IMG/VR virus record: IMGVR_UViG_3300021963_010005
Location: 1-51,095 of that record
Direction: 5' to 3' (one strand)
Origin: a virus
DNA: 51,095 bases
In this document: one piece after another, positions 15,247 through 23,370 of the stretch
Numbering within the stretch: position 1 is the stretch's first letter
Layout of the letters: each line of letters opens with the position of its first letter
Program-made: the position numbers and the translations under genes
The notes under the pieces: generated by a model
Database searches by the model: none
The model's input: the letters and a program-made list of their open reading frames with translations, nothing else
What the model was told of the DNA's origin: nothing

Positions 15247-16881
15247 ATGTCTAGATTATCAGAATACTCATCAAAAGAAAGATCAAGCGTGAGAAAGCAC
15301 GAAGATACCATAGTGGAGAACTTTATGGGAGGTAACTCATACACATTAAGTCCCCTGCAAACCCTCAAGATTGTGGCTGCTAGTTCCATCTTTGGAGAGC
15401 CTCAATACTATAGAGACGGGTTAAACACAACCAAGACTATTAAGAATCATTCCACTATTCTGGAATATTCAATTCTTAAAGATTTATTTAAGGATAATAC
15501 CACCGCTGTAGATGTGTTTACGAGCGCAATCGATCGTGCCTTAGATTATGACTTCAAAGGAACTTTAGACTTAGCTACGGAGCTAAGAACAGTGTTTTAC
15601 ATGAGGTTAAATCCTTCTGTTATTTTTGTTCGTGCTTCTGTGCATCCAGGGAGATCAGAATTTAATGAAAAGAACCCAGGTTATATGAAAAACGTGGGAA
15701 AATCGATCGCTTCTCGCCCGGACGATCTAACCAACCAGTTCGATTATTTCATGTTTTTGAACAAGTCTAAAAACAAGTTAAGTTCTTTGATCAAAAGAAC
15801 ATGGGCTGAAAAATTACAGGAATATTCCAGGTATCAATTAAACAAATACAAAGGGAAAAAACTAATTGATTTGGTTAGAATTTCCCATGCTTTTAGCCCA
15901 GATATCGATGAGCTAATGAAGACTGGAACATTAAAGGTAGAGGAAAGTGAAAGAACTTGGGAGAATTTAAAATCTGAGGGAAAGACCTGGACTGAAATTT
16001 TAGAAAAAATTGAAATTCCACACATGGCTCTTTTAAGAAATCTGAGGGGAATTTTCACTGAGATCAATGATGCAGAGGTTGCTAAAAGTGTAGCAGAAAA
16101 ACTTAAGTCTGGGGTATTAAACGGAAAGCAATTTCCTTTTAGATACTGGTCTGCTTATAAAGCTATTGGGAAAGAGAACGATGTTAACCATAAAGGAATT
16201 CTAATGGATGCCCTGGAGGAGTGCATGGATATTGCAGTTGATAATATGCCAAAGCTAAAAGGTAAAACAATTTCTCTTTCTGACAATTCAGGTTCTGCCT
16301 GGGGTTCATGTAATTCTGAATATGGATCTGTTTATGTAGCTGAGATTGCAAACCTATCTTCTTTGATAACAGGTAAGAACTCAGAAGAAGGAGAAATAGG
16401 ATTATTTGGTGATCGATTGATTGTAGAACCTGTTTCTAAGAGAAACGGACTTCTTTCGCAGCTTAAAAAAGTTAATGCTGTTGAACAGGGGGAAGGAAGA
16501 CTTGGGGGAGGAACTGAAAATGGAATTTGGATATTCTTCGACGATGCTACCAAGAATAAAAAACACTACGATAATATCTTCATCTATTCAGATATGCAAG
16601 CTGGACATGGAGGATTATACGGAACAAATCCCAAGGAATATAAGGATTTTATTCATGGGGGAAATGGAAGACACATCGATGTACTTGCTTTAGTTTCTAA
16701 ATACAGAAAGGAAGTAAATTCTAAGGTCAATGTTTTTAGTATTCAGGTTGCAGGATATGACAACTCTGCTCTTCCTGAAAATCTATACAGGGGAGCAATT
16801 CTAGCAGGATGGACAGGCAAAGAACCGATTTTTGCTAAAGCTATTATCGATACATGGGATCAGATAGAATCCAATCAATAA
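15247..16881 (+). CDS. rsr: Ro60/Rsr (TROVE and vWA domain protein)
   Basis: 544 residues, the usual size of Ro60. An N-terminal TROVE HEAT-repeat ring (about 1-330) contains the conserved MALLRNLRGIF (about 260) and PFRYWSAYKAIG (about 297). A C-terminal von Willebrand A domain has the metal-site motif SLSDNSGSAWG (D344-x-S-x-S). Ro60 binds Y RNAs on its outer ring and the ends of misfolded RNAs in its hole; in Deinococcus the Y RNA tethers it to PNPase for RNA decay. The upstream structured RNA makes this a complete Ro-Y RNA locus. Phage Ro60 genes are known in a few mycobacteriophages. Confidence 0.92.
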   Translation: MSRLSEYSSKERSSVRKHEDTIVENFMGGNSYTLSPLQTLKIVAASSIFGEPQYYRDGLNTTKTIKNHSTILEYSILKDLFKDNTTAVDVFTSAIDRALDYDFKGTLDLATELRTVFYMRLNPSVIFVRASVHPGRSEFNEKNPGYMKNVGKSIASRPDDLTNQFDYFMFLNKSKNKLSSLIKRTWAEKLQEYSRYQLNKYKGKKLIDLVRISHAFSPDIDELMKTGTLKVEESERTWENLKSEGKTWTEILEKIEIPHMALLRNLRGIFTEINDAEVAKSVAEKLKSGVLNGKQFPFRYWSAYKAIGKENDVNHKGILMDALEECMDIAVDNMPKLKGKTISLSDNSGSAWGSCNSEYGSVYVAEIANLSSLITGKNSEEGEIGLFGDRLIVEPVSKRNGLLSQLKKVNAVEQGEGRLGGGTENGIWIFFDDATKNKKHYDNIFIYSDMQAGHGGLYGTNPKEYKDFIHGGNGRHIDVLALVSKYRKEVNSKVNVFSIQVAGYDNSALPENLYRGAILAGWTGKEPIFAKAIIDTWDQIESNQ

Positions 16882-16885
16882 ATTT

Positions 16886-16910
16886 AAAAGGATCTTCGGA
16901 TCCTTTTTTA
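16886..16910 (+). terminator. Terminator with UUCG tetraloop
   Basis: AAAAGGATC and GATCCTTTT close a C(UUCG)G loop at 16895-16898, followed by T residues. It lies directly after the Ro60 stop. Confidence 0.9.
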
Positions 16911-16913
16911 TTG

Positions 16914-16922
16914 GATATATAA
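16914..16922 (+). promoter_or_regulatory. GATATATAA box
   Basis: GATATATAA, 3 bases before the ATG at 16926. The same nine bases occur at 14790, 17821, 18683 and 50988. Confidence 0.35.
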
Positions 16923-16925
16923 AGT

Positions 16926-17564
16926 ATGAAAGTTATAGATCACTTTGGACTTATTGAAAGACTTAACGTTTCCTTTTCTGAATTTAAAGATCCCAGAGAC
17001 GGAAAGGTCTACCAAACAGTAAAAATAGCAGGGGTAGAATGGTTCAGGGATAATCTCAATTTTGATGATACCGAAGAGTTTGGAAACGTAGGAATTTTAC
17101 AAGACGTATTTTCGATCGAAATGCCTTCGATTGAAGTCCCTGGGAGTAGTACATGCGGCAGATTATATTCTTTCTCTGCAGCTCAGGAAGCTTGTCCAGA
17201 GGGATGGGAAATACCTAAAAGGGATGATTTTATAGAATTATACAAAAAGATCGCACAAAAAGATCCTTTTGACTGGAAGGATCCTGAAAGAGCGATGTTC
17301 TTTTATACCTGCTATGGAAAAAATTCCATTCTAGGGGTAAAAGATTGCGGATATTACGACAATCTTGATTACACAACAAAAGATGGGGTTAAGAGGACAA
17401 AAAAATTTATAAATAAACCCGGATGGGGTCACATCTTCACGAGCACCTCAGGATCATTGATCAACGGAGGATCTGTTTTTGTTTATAGATCAGATTATAA
17501 GCATGGAGTTGAAGATGTAAGATATGGTTTTTATCCGGTTAGGCCAATTAGAAAAAATATATAA
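16926..17564 (+). CDS. FISUMP-domain protein
   Basis: 212 residues. The order DGKVYQTVKIAGVEWFRDNL, then GRLYSFSAAQEACPEGWEIPKRDDF, then HIFTSTSG and a YGFYPVRPIR end matches the FISUMP (Fibrobacter succinogenes major paralogous) domain, found mainly in surface proteins of Bacteroidota and Fibrobacterota. No signal peptide is present, so it is probably a virion component, perhaps a tail or head decoration that binds host surface, acquired from the host lineage. Confidence 0.75.
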   Translation: MKVIDHFGLIERLNVSFSEFKDPRDGKVYQTVKIAGVEWFRDNLNFDDTEEFGNVGILQDVFSIEMPSIEVPGSSTCGRLYSFSAAQEACPEGWEIPKRDDFIELYKKIAQKDPFDWKDPERAMFFYTCYGKNSILGVKDCGYYDNLDYTTKDGVKRTKKFINKPGWGHIFTSTSGSLINGGSVFVYRSDYKHGVEDVRYGFYPVRPIRKNI

Positions 17565-17579
17565 GACATGGACACTGAA

Positions 17580-17822
17580 ATGAAAAGATTTTATGATTTC
17601 TTAAACGAGATGAAAAAAGGATACGGAGACGATTTTTCGCTAAGAGATATAAAAAAAGGAGAAATTGTTACTTACATGGGAACTAGATATCACGTTGTAG
17701 ATTCCAATGAAGTTGTTTTAGAGCTATCTAAAGACAAAGAAGCAAAGCCGGGCGAAAAAAAGAATCTTTTAGTGAACAGAAATATGTTTAGACAAAACGG
17801 AGCTATTCCTGATCAAAACTGA
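17580..17822 (+). CDS. Putative capsid-targeted small protein
   Basis: 80 residues from ATG 17580; an upstream in-frame ATG at 17568 adds four residues. The later start gives MKRFYDFLNE|M, close to T4 MKTYQEFIAE. The body is basic/acidic mixed with strands (GEIVTYMGTRYHVVDSNEVVLEL), like a small beta-barrel. Follows the FISUMP gene closely. Confidence 0.55.
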   Translation: MKRFYDFLNEMKKGYGDDFSLRDIKKGEIVTYMGTRYHVVDSNEVVLELSKDKEAKPGEKKNLLVNRNMFRQNGAIPDQN

Positions 17823-17829
17823 TATATAA
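17821..17829 (+). promoter_or_regulatory. GATATATAA box
   Basis: GATATATAA overlapping the upstream stop and 17 bases before the ATG at 17847. Confidence 0.35.
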
Positions 17830-17846
17830 AACATAAAACTATAATA

Positions 17847-18179
17847 ATGAAACACATTAAAACATTCGATTTGATAAATGAGGAGTTTGAAGCTCAGACA
17901 GAGCAAGAAATTTACGCAGAATCTTGGAACCCTTCCGAGGTTGCAGATGCAGATTATGATTTAATCTGGGCCAACACTCAGGGAGAAACAGTTTCGGCTT
18001 CTTTCGCAGCTTCCCCTGGACCAATTATGAATGACGCAGACGGATCTGCTATTTCTATGTTTGATAGTGTAAAAGGAACATCCACAGACGGAAATGACTA
18101 TGTAGCAGAGGCTGTTTATCAAGAGACAAAAGAGGAAGGCAAATATGCTATTGTCTCTTTTATTATTCATACGGTGTAA
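17847..18179 (+). CDS. Putative capsid-targeted small protein
   Basis: 110 residues. MKHIKTFDLINE|E fits a capsid-targeting peptide cut after E12. The remainder is acidic with a Ala/Ser-rich strand region (TVSASFAASPGPIMND) and ends in hydrophobic strands (KYAIVSFIIHTV). Function unknown. A strong terminator follows. Confidence 0.55.
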   Translation: MKHIKTFDLINEEFEAQTEQEIYAESWNPSEVADADYDLIWANTQGETVSASFAASPGPIMNDADGSAISMFDSVKGTSTDGNDYVAEAVYQETKEEGKYAIVSFIIHTV

Positions 18180-18198
18180 TTAATTACAGATAAAAAAT

Positions 18199-18231
18199 AA
18201 AAGGCTGTTTCATGAAAAGACAGCCTTTTTT
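18199..18231 (+). terminator. Rho-independent terminator
   Basis: AAAAGGCTGT and ACAGCCTTTT (arms about 18199-18208 and 18220-18229) form a stem over an 11-base loop followed by T residues. Confidence 0.9.
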
Positions 18232-18336
18232 AGTGGAAACATAAAGGGTCTATTTTGATATAATTACTGACTTTAAGTATCAAAAAGAGTTGTTTTTTAT
18301 TTAGATACATACTAGCAATATAAGAGTAAATAGTAA

Positions 18337-18663
18337 ATGGCACTGGTAATCTACACTAAATTAAAGGAGCTACAAATACAAGAAAAAGAGATCTACGAGT
18401 TCGGTAATTGGCTAAGAAGCTTTACTAACGAATCAACCTGGGAGGACGATGATGAATACATGGGTGATTATGAAGAAGAATCTGAAGCTCCTACTAATCA
18501 AGATGGCGATATTATGGAATATCCCTGGGATGATTTTTACTATGTGATTATTCCCGATAATTTAGAAGAGCTTGAAGAAGCTAAAGAGGTGGCAGAAAGT
18601 CTTGGTGTTTATTCAAGATTTGATGTTTATGATCTAAATAGGGTATTTCTGGTGGTCAAATAA
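18337..18663 (+). CDS. Hypothetical acidic protein
   Basis: 108 residues, strongly acidic mid part (EDDDEYMGDYEEESE) and a C-terminal alpha/beta segment (LEEAKEVAESLGVYSRFDVYDL). No recognised family. It has a 105-base leader of its own after a terminator. Confidence 0.5.
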   Translation: MALVIYTKLKELQIQEKEIYEFGNWLRSFTNESTWEDDDEYMGDYEEESEAPTNQDGDIMEYPWDDFYYVIIPDNLEELEEAKEVAESLGVYSRFDVYDLNRVFLVVK

Positions 18664-18682
18664 AAACCACCCAAATACTTTA

Positions 18683-18691
18683 GATATATAA
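18683..18691 (+). promoter_or_regulatory. GATATATAA box
   Basis: GATATATAA, 15 bases before the ATG at 18707. Confidence 0.35.
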
Positions 18692-18706
18692 AAAAAAAGA
18701 ACAAAA

Positions 18707-19258
18707 ATGGCTTTACAAATAAACCAGGAGATAGAAACACTCAACAAAGGGATCGTTCCTACCCCGTACCTAAGGATAGAATCCTATAGGATCGATAAGA
18801 TCCTGGGATACATGATCGTACAAGTTGCTTTGTTCTCCAGTAAAGCTGATGCCGATACTAATAAGTTCGTTTATGCTGATGATATTACGGATCCTTTAGG
18901 AAGAACAGGACAGACTGGACCTATCGCGGTTTCTATAAGTTATAATGATGAGAGCATAAATTATCCAACTCTGTTGGAATTTCCTCTGACTGTATCAGAG
19001 GATGTTTCTGAAGATATCTACGAATCACAAGAAATCACCAACACAATAACATACAATGATTTCGACGAAAACGGAAATATAGTAGAAAAAACCAGAGAGG
19101 AGACAACAACACAGAGGGTTAAAACCGGAACTAGAACAGTTACCAAATCACGAATAGATTTGTCTGTTATTGATGGTGATCCTTATGGCTGGGCATACAC
19201 TAAAGCAAAAGCAGCATACGAAGAAATTTTTGGAGTAGGTAATGTAACTGATTGTTAA
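18707..19258 (+). CDS. Probable virion structural protein
   Basis: 183 residues, no signal or membrane part. Beta-rich with a Thr/Glu-rich stretch (VEKTREETTTQRVKTGTRTVTK) and a C-terminal AYTKAKAAYEEIFG helix. Unusual richness in Thr, Ile and Val and proximity to the next Gly/Ser/Tyr-rich gene suggest a tail or baseplate appendage. No family recognised, so the structural call is inferred. Confidence 0.45.
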   Translation: MALQINQEIETLNKGIVPTPYLRIESYRIDKILGYMIVQVALFSSKADADTNKFVYADDITDPLGRTGQTGPIAVSISYNDESINYPTLLEFPLTVSEDVSEDIYESQEITNTITYNDFDENGNIVEKTREETTTQRVKTGTRTVTKSRIDLSVIDGDPYGWAYTKAKAAYEEIFGVGNVTDC

Positions 19259-19261
19259 TTT

Positions 19262-19735
19262 ATGAGCGTAGTTTCTATAGGTAGTTCTAACATAAACATG
19301 GGTAACCAGGGTGGATTAGCCGGTACCGGCCAATTGTCCAATCTTTGGGGAGGTACCTCTAGTGTGAGCCTTAACAACATATGGACTGCTAAGGTCTACG
19401 CTAGGAAAACTGGTCAATCCAACTTTGGATACTTTTCGAGCAAAAAATTCAGATGTATCAGATTAACAAGTAATGACTATGGTAAGGGGAATGTTGCATT
19501 TGCATATCCAATTATACTCACAGGCGGGGGAAGTAGTGTAGGTGACAACTATGCATGGGATTACAGTGTTTATAACTATGTTACAGTATCAGCAACTGCT
19601 ACATACCCATATACTTTTCAATACTGGGTAACGGTTTCTCCTAGCTCGGGAACGATTTTAAGTTACAGCTCATCTGTGAACCTTTACAATACTGATTGGA
19701 CAACTAATTATATTGTACAAGCTTATTTTGCTTAA
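19262..19735 (+). CDS. Probable phage surface/fibre protein
   Basis: 157 residues, very rich in Gly, Ser, Asn, Tyr and Thr. The N terminus (MSVVSIGSSNINMGNQGG) and SVSLNNIW resemble phage appendage proteins, and the C terminus (YPYTFQYWVTVSPSSGTI, then DWTTNYIVQAYF) resembles bacterial adhesin repeats (P..F..W.......a.F). It is the last plus-strand gene before the minus-strand decoration block, ending 4 bases from it, and is a candidate substrate for those enzymes. Confidence 0.5.
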   Translation: MSVVSIGSSNINMGNQGGLAGTGQLSNLWGGTSSVSLNNIWTAKVYARKTGQSNFGYFSSKKFRCIRLTSNDYGKGNVAFAYPIILTGGGSSVGDNYAWDYSVYNYVTVSATATYPYTFQYWVTVSPSSGTILSYSSSVNLYNTDWTTNYIVQAYFA

Positions 19736-19739
19736 ACCC

Positions 19740-20432
19740 TTATATCAGATCCTTTATTAAAAATCTAGGAAGGGTTTTTTCGTCGATGTGGCATACACCA
19801 TTAGACTCAAGATCCACAAAAGAAGGATTTCCCCCGAATAAATAATTTATATCTTTAAAATACCTGTTTAAGTGTTGTTGATTCAGAGTTATTGGGGGTA
19901 TATTATTGTACCTTTTTGTAAAAAAATCATAGTTTAAATCTATCACTTGTAAAACATCTTGGTATGTTTTATTCACGTCTGTATAATTATTAGAAGCTAT
20001 TATAGATGTGTTATTTAGCTCTTTAAAATCGAGGGGATTATTAGAATACATTTTATACAATTCGGTAAAGTCATTGATCTGTCCCTCTGTTAGTTCGTGT
20101 TTATAGCACAAATTTAATTTTTTTGGTTCTATGATACTGTTTAGTTTATTAAAATCATTTACAATCAGATCGTTATCTAAATGAATAAAGGGAGATGAGA
20201 TTGATGATAAAACTTTAAGCTTAGGATATGACCATAAGTTGTTTCTTTTATATCTTTCCTCTATATTGAATTCTATCCACTCATATTTCATTCCCCTCCC
20301 AATAAAATAATCTGAATCAGAATAGATCAAAGGAACTATACTCTGCTCGTTCAGTTTTTTTATAGAATGGTTCAAATAAATTTCTGTAACTTCTTTAAGT
20401 CTGATTGGTAAATATGTAAATACTATTTCCAT
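19740..20432 (-). CDS. GT-A-like glycosyltransferase
   Basis: 230 residues. SSISSPFIHLDNDLIVND (D-x-D about residue 86) after WSYPKLKVL is the nucleotide-sugar-binding core of a GT-A fold, similar to DUF6734-type enzymes. Last gene of the minus-strand operon; ATG immediately follows the stop of the methyltransferase gene. C terminus IKDLI. Confidence 0.6.
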   Translation of the reverse strand: MEIVFTYLPIRLKEVTEIYLNHSIKKLNEQSIVPLIYSDSDYFIGRGMKYEWIEFNIEERYKRNNLWSYPKLKVLSSISSPFIHLDNDLIVNDFNKLNSIIEPKKLNLCYKHELTEGQINDFTELYKMYSNNPLDFKELNNTSIIASNNYTDVNKTYQDVLQVIDLNYDFFTKRYNNIPPITLNQQHLNRYFKDINYLFGGNPSFVDLESNGVCHIDEKTLPRFLIKDLI

Positions 20433-21032
20433 TTATATTAAAGACCTTGATTTAATTTTTGTTTTGTCCGATGCTTTTATTTTAACCCTCCACATACCCC
20501 TTTGAAGTTCATCATAGGTGTCAATTAATCCATATTCATCGCAAATTCCGGATAGGTCAGATTCTACTAATCTGCAATAATTCCAAATTTTGTTGTAATA
20601 TTCATTTATAAAAACATTCCTATTCTTACAATAATCATGAACACATATGTAATCACCTCTTTTAATTAGTGGTGCGTAATTTATAAAATCAGTAATTTTA
20701 TTGCCTCCGTCGCAAAAAACAATTGTTCTTCCGTTTGATTGTATAAATGGAGCCATCGTGTTTCTTATTAATTCTTCCGAATTACTATCATGTATTATAC
20801 TTTGGACATTTTCTTTAAAATTATATGAATAAAAATCTTTGGTTTCCACTGTTATAATTTTACTATACGGACATATATCAGACAAAAGATGTGTCAATCC
20901 CCCGCATGCAGTACCTATTTCTACTATATTATCCGGTCTAACATCATTTAAAAAGTTTGGCAGTAAGGTGCTTACACAGTATGATGTTTGCTCTGTAACT
21001 AAATTATTATAAATGCAATGTGACTCTACCAT
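20433..21032 (-). CDS. Class I SAM-dependent methyltransferase
   Basis: 199 residues. IVEIGTACGGLTHLL (about 36-50) is motif I of a Rossmann methyltransferase, followed by an acidic end of strand 2 (TVETKDF) and GRTIVFCDGGNK; the layout resembles cephalosporin hydroxylase/CmcI-type and sugar O-methyltransferases. Probably methylates a glycan or small molecule. Ends KSRSLI. Confidence 0.75.
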   Translation of the reverse strand: MVESHCIYNNLVTEQTSYCVSTLLPNFLNDVRPDNIVEIGTACGGLTHLLSDICPYSKIITVETKDFYSYNFKENVQSIIHDSNSEELIRNTMAPFIQSNGRTIVFCDGGNKITDFINYAPLIKRGDYICVHDYCKNRNVFINEYYNKIWNYCRLVESDLSGICDEYGLIDTYDELQRGMWRVKIKASDKTKIKSRSLI

Positions 21033-22282
21033 TATATTAATGATTTTTTTATCACAAATTCTTCTTTTAATTTGCCATCTATTATCATATCCAGTAAAGA
21101 ATTTTCTTCCTCTATTTTGTGCATCAATTTATGATGTACCAAATCTGACCATTCTTTGCATAGTTTATAGTTCTCCTGGAAATTGTTAAGAAATTCGCTA
21201 ACAAATTTGGCAAACATTTTTCCGTTTGCTTTACATTTTTTTGAAGATTCATAAAAAGGATGAGAAGGAACCAGAAGAACCTTTTCTATTATGGCCAAAG
21301 GATATTCGTGTGTAGAAATAAAAGGAATTCCTGCCAGCATAAGTCCAATAGTTTTTTCGGAAAGATACTGGGATTTAAAATCCTTGTTACTCCAGGACCA
21401 GCTTTCACATAATATTTGCATTTTTGCTTTCGGTAAAACCCTAAAAAATACATCCATGTATCCCTTATGGTTTTCTATGTAGCTTATGTCGCCAAAGTCT
21501 TTATTTCCTATGATCGAATTTATTTTTATGTGCGGAATAATACCTGAGTTATTTAGATAGTCTTCGTTTTGTAATGCATCACTGCGTTGAAGTAATATCC
21601 TGCTATCCTTTAATTTGCTTAGCTCGTTAATGATCTCAACCCTGTTTATTTTATGGTTTTTTATGCTATACATGAGATCATAATCAAAATCCAATTTATC
21701 ATATATTTGTTTAAACTCGTAATACCATCTAACCGACCAATTTTGATTCCATTGAAAGATGATGTTTGTAAAAGAATAATAGAAATTAGGATATTGAGAT
21801 TCTATCACATCGTTCAGGAAGATATTATCGGTAACAATGTGATGGTCCTTTAATTTCCTTATGATGGATTCTATTTCTGACCATTTTTCGTCAAAGTAAT
21901 TTATATCCTTTGTTTGTAGTATTTTTTCTGTTCTGAAATACGTTATTATCCATTTTTGATTAGCTGGACAATCCCCCAGTAAATCCAGAAAAGTATTTAA
22001 GATCTGCTGAGTTTCGCCCTCCATATATTTTTTATCATGGATAATAGTTCCAATCTTAGGATCGTTGGTCTCGTTGAAAAATGCAGTAAAGTAGTCCAGA
22101 AGATGATATCCATCTTCTTCAAATGTGATTTCTTGTTTAAAAATAACCTCGATATCAATATCTCGATATCTACATAAAACACTTCCCTCTCCGTTTTCTA
22201 TCTTATACGATCTACCCTCTGTGTTGTGAGCAATCTTATAAAATAAAGATTTTTGATAAAAATGATGGATGTATATTTTCAT
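21032..22282 (-). CDS. Putative GT-B-like glycosyltransferase
   Basis: 416 residues. The C-terminal half (SEKTIGLMLAGIPFISTHEY, then a helical F.EFLNNFQENYKLC) matches the pattern SEKt..p...g.PFI in both halves of the 829-residue protein at 33681, so the two are related. The N-terminal half is divergent. The likely role is sugar transfer on a surface glycan. Ends VIKKSLI. Confidence 0.55.
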   Translation of the reverse strand: MKIYIHHFYQKSLFYKIAHNTEGRSYKIENGEGSVLCRYRDIDIEVIFKQEITFEEDGYHLLDYFTAFFNETNDPKIGTIIHDKKYMEGETQQILNTFLDLLGDCPANQKWIITYFRTEKILQTKDINYFDEKWSEIESIIRKLKDHHIVTDNIFLNDVIESQYPNFYYSFTNIIFQWNQNWSVRWYYEFKQIYDKLDFDYDLMYSIKNHKINRVEIINELSKLKDSRILLQRSDALQNEDYLNNSGIIPHIKINSIIGNKDFGDISYIENHKGYMDVFFRVLPKAKMQILCESWSWSNKDFKSQYLSEKTIGLMLAGIPFISTHEYPLAIIEKVLLVPSHPFYESSKKCKANGKMFAKFVSEFLNNFQENYKLCKEWSDLVHHKLMHKIEEENSLLDMIIDGKLKEEFVIKKSLI

Positions 22283-22807
22283 CTAGATTATTTTCTTTTC
22301 AAAATTATTTAGATCACCTTTTCTTAATCTGCCAGGGTGATTCAAATCGTAGATATTTTCATAGTAAGTGATAGGAATTTTTAGACTTTCTGACAGATAC
22401 TGGATTTCTTGGTTCCATTTCTTAATTGATTCATATTCTGAATCATAATTAGGTGTTTTTTCCCACAGATATGGGTCTATAGATTTGAAGTCTTTTTCCT
22501 GTCCCTTATAAATTAAATAAGCCCAACTTTCTGCGCATGCTATAAGATCCTTTCTTGAGAGAAGGATAACTTCTTCAAATTTTTTAGTCAGATCAATAAT
22601 CCAATCTAATCTGTCCCTTTCTTCCACGTTTTTAGGCTTGTGAAAAATTATTGTTTTGACCACCATTCTTTTAAAATCTACCGGCTCTGGAAGATTTGCC
22701 GCTGGGTTAAAAAGTTCAAATCCATACTGATACTTTTTCTGAACTGATAAAGATCTGCCCAATTCTGTCGACCCCGTCCTAGGTAAAGCTACTATTAAAA
22801 TACTCAT
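22283..22807 (-). CDS. PAPS-dependent sulfotransferase 1
   Basis: 174 residues. P9-R-T-G-S-T14 (IVALPRTGSTELGRSL) is the 5'-phosphosulfate loop, and VILLSRKDLIACAESWAY (R85 and S94) is the 3'-phosphate-binding motif of PAPS sulfotransferases. It would transfer sulfate from PAPS to a hydroxyl, on a sugar or Tyr. Shorter than most family members (250+), so it may be a minimal domain. It overlaps the upstream oxygenase gene by 4 bases. Confidence 0.7.
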   Translation of the reverse strand: MSILIVALPRTGSTELGRSLSVQKKYQYGFELFNPAANLPEPVDFKRMVVKTIIFHKPKNVEERDRLDWIIDLTKKFEEVILLSRKDLIACAESWAYLIYKGQEKDFKSIDPYLWEKTPNYDSEYESIKKWNQEIQYLSESLKIPITYYENIYDLNHPGRLRKGDLNNFEKKII

Positions 22808-23370
22808 AACAAGGTCTTGTTAACTTTAATTTTGGGATAGTCAAAATCTGTTTCAGTCATCCATATATTTAAAGCATATCTAGTTCCTTTGATAACAGGG
22901 AGTACACCATGGTAAGTGGAGGATCCGTTAAATGATATGCTGTCACCTAATTTTAAATCAAATAGAGATAGACCATCCAGACTTTCAAAATGAAAGGGAG
23001 GATTTTCTATTTCGGATAGAGAAAATTGGCCACCCTCAAATCCCTCTGACAGGACTATTACGGTTGTCAGCTCACTAGATTTATCTTTATGGAGGTTAAG
23101 GTATCTCCCGTTGTAATATGCTGTTAAACTGATATTAAAATTTTTTGGAACGAATGTGCTGTAATCAAACCATAGCTTAAAATCTCCATTTTTGTATTTG
23201 GAGTTTAAACTGTTGAATATTTTTTCTTTAAATGCTGGGTCATAAATTCTTCTACAATCCCAAGATTCTGTTGGCTTGTAGGAAAAAGGCTCTCCGTGCT
23301 CAAGACAAAAATTAATGATCTCTTTAGCTTCTTCGGCTGAACAAAAATTATTGTTTATGTTATAATTCAT
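22804..23370 (-). CDS. 2OG-Fe(II) oxygenase
   Basis: 188 residues with a P4H-like facial triad: H94-x-D96 (LHKDKS), H154 (STYHGVLPV) and 2OG-binding R164 (GTRYALNIW); the strand EGGQFSL and LGDSISFNG are also typical. A hydroxylase of a free or peptidyl substrate. Four-base overlap with both neighbours, ends VNKTLL. Confidence 0.8.
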   Translation of the reverse strand: MNYNINNNFCSAEEAKEIINFCLEHGEPFSYKPTESWDCRRIYDPAFKEKIFNSLNSKYKNGDFKLWFDYSTFVPKNFNISLTAYYNGRYLNLHKDKSSELTTVIVLSEGFEGGQFSLSEIENPPFHFESLDGLSLFDLKLGDSISFNGSSTYHGVLPVIKGTRYALNIWMTETDFDYPKIKVNKTLL

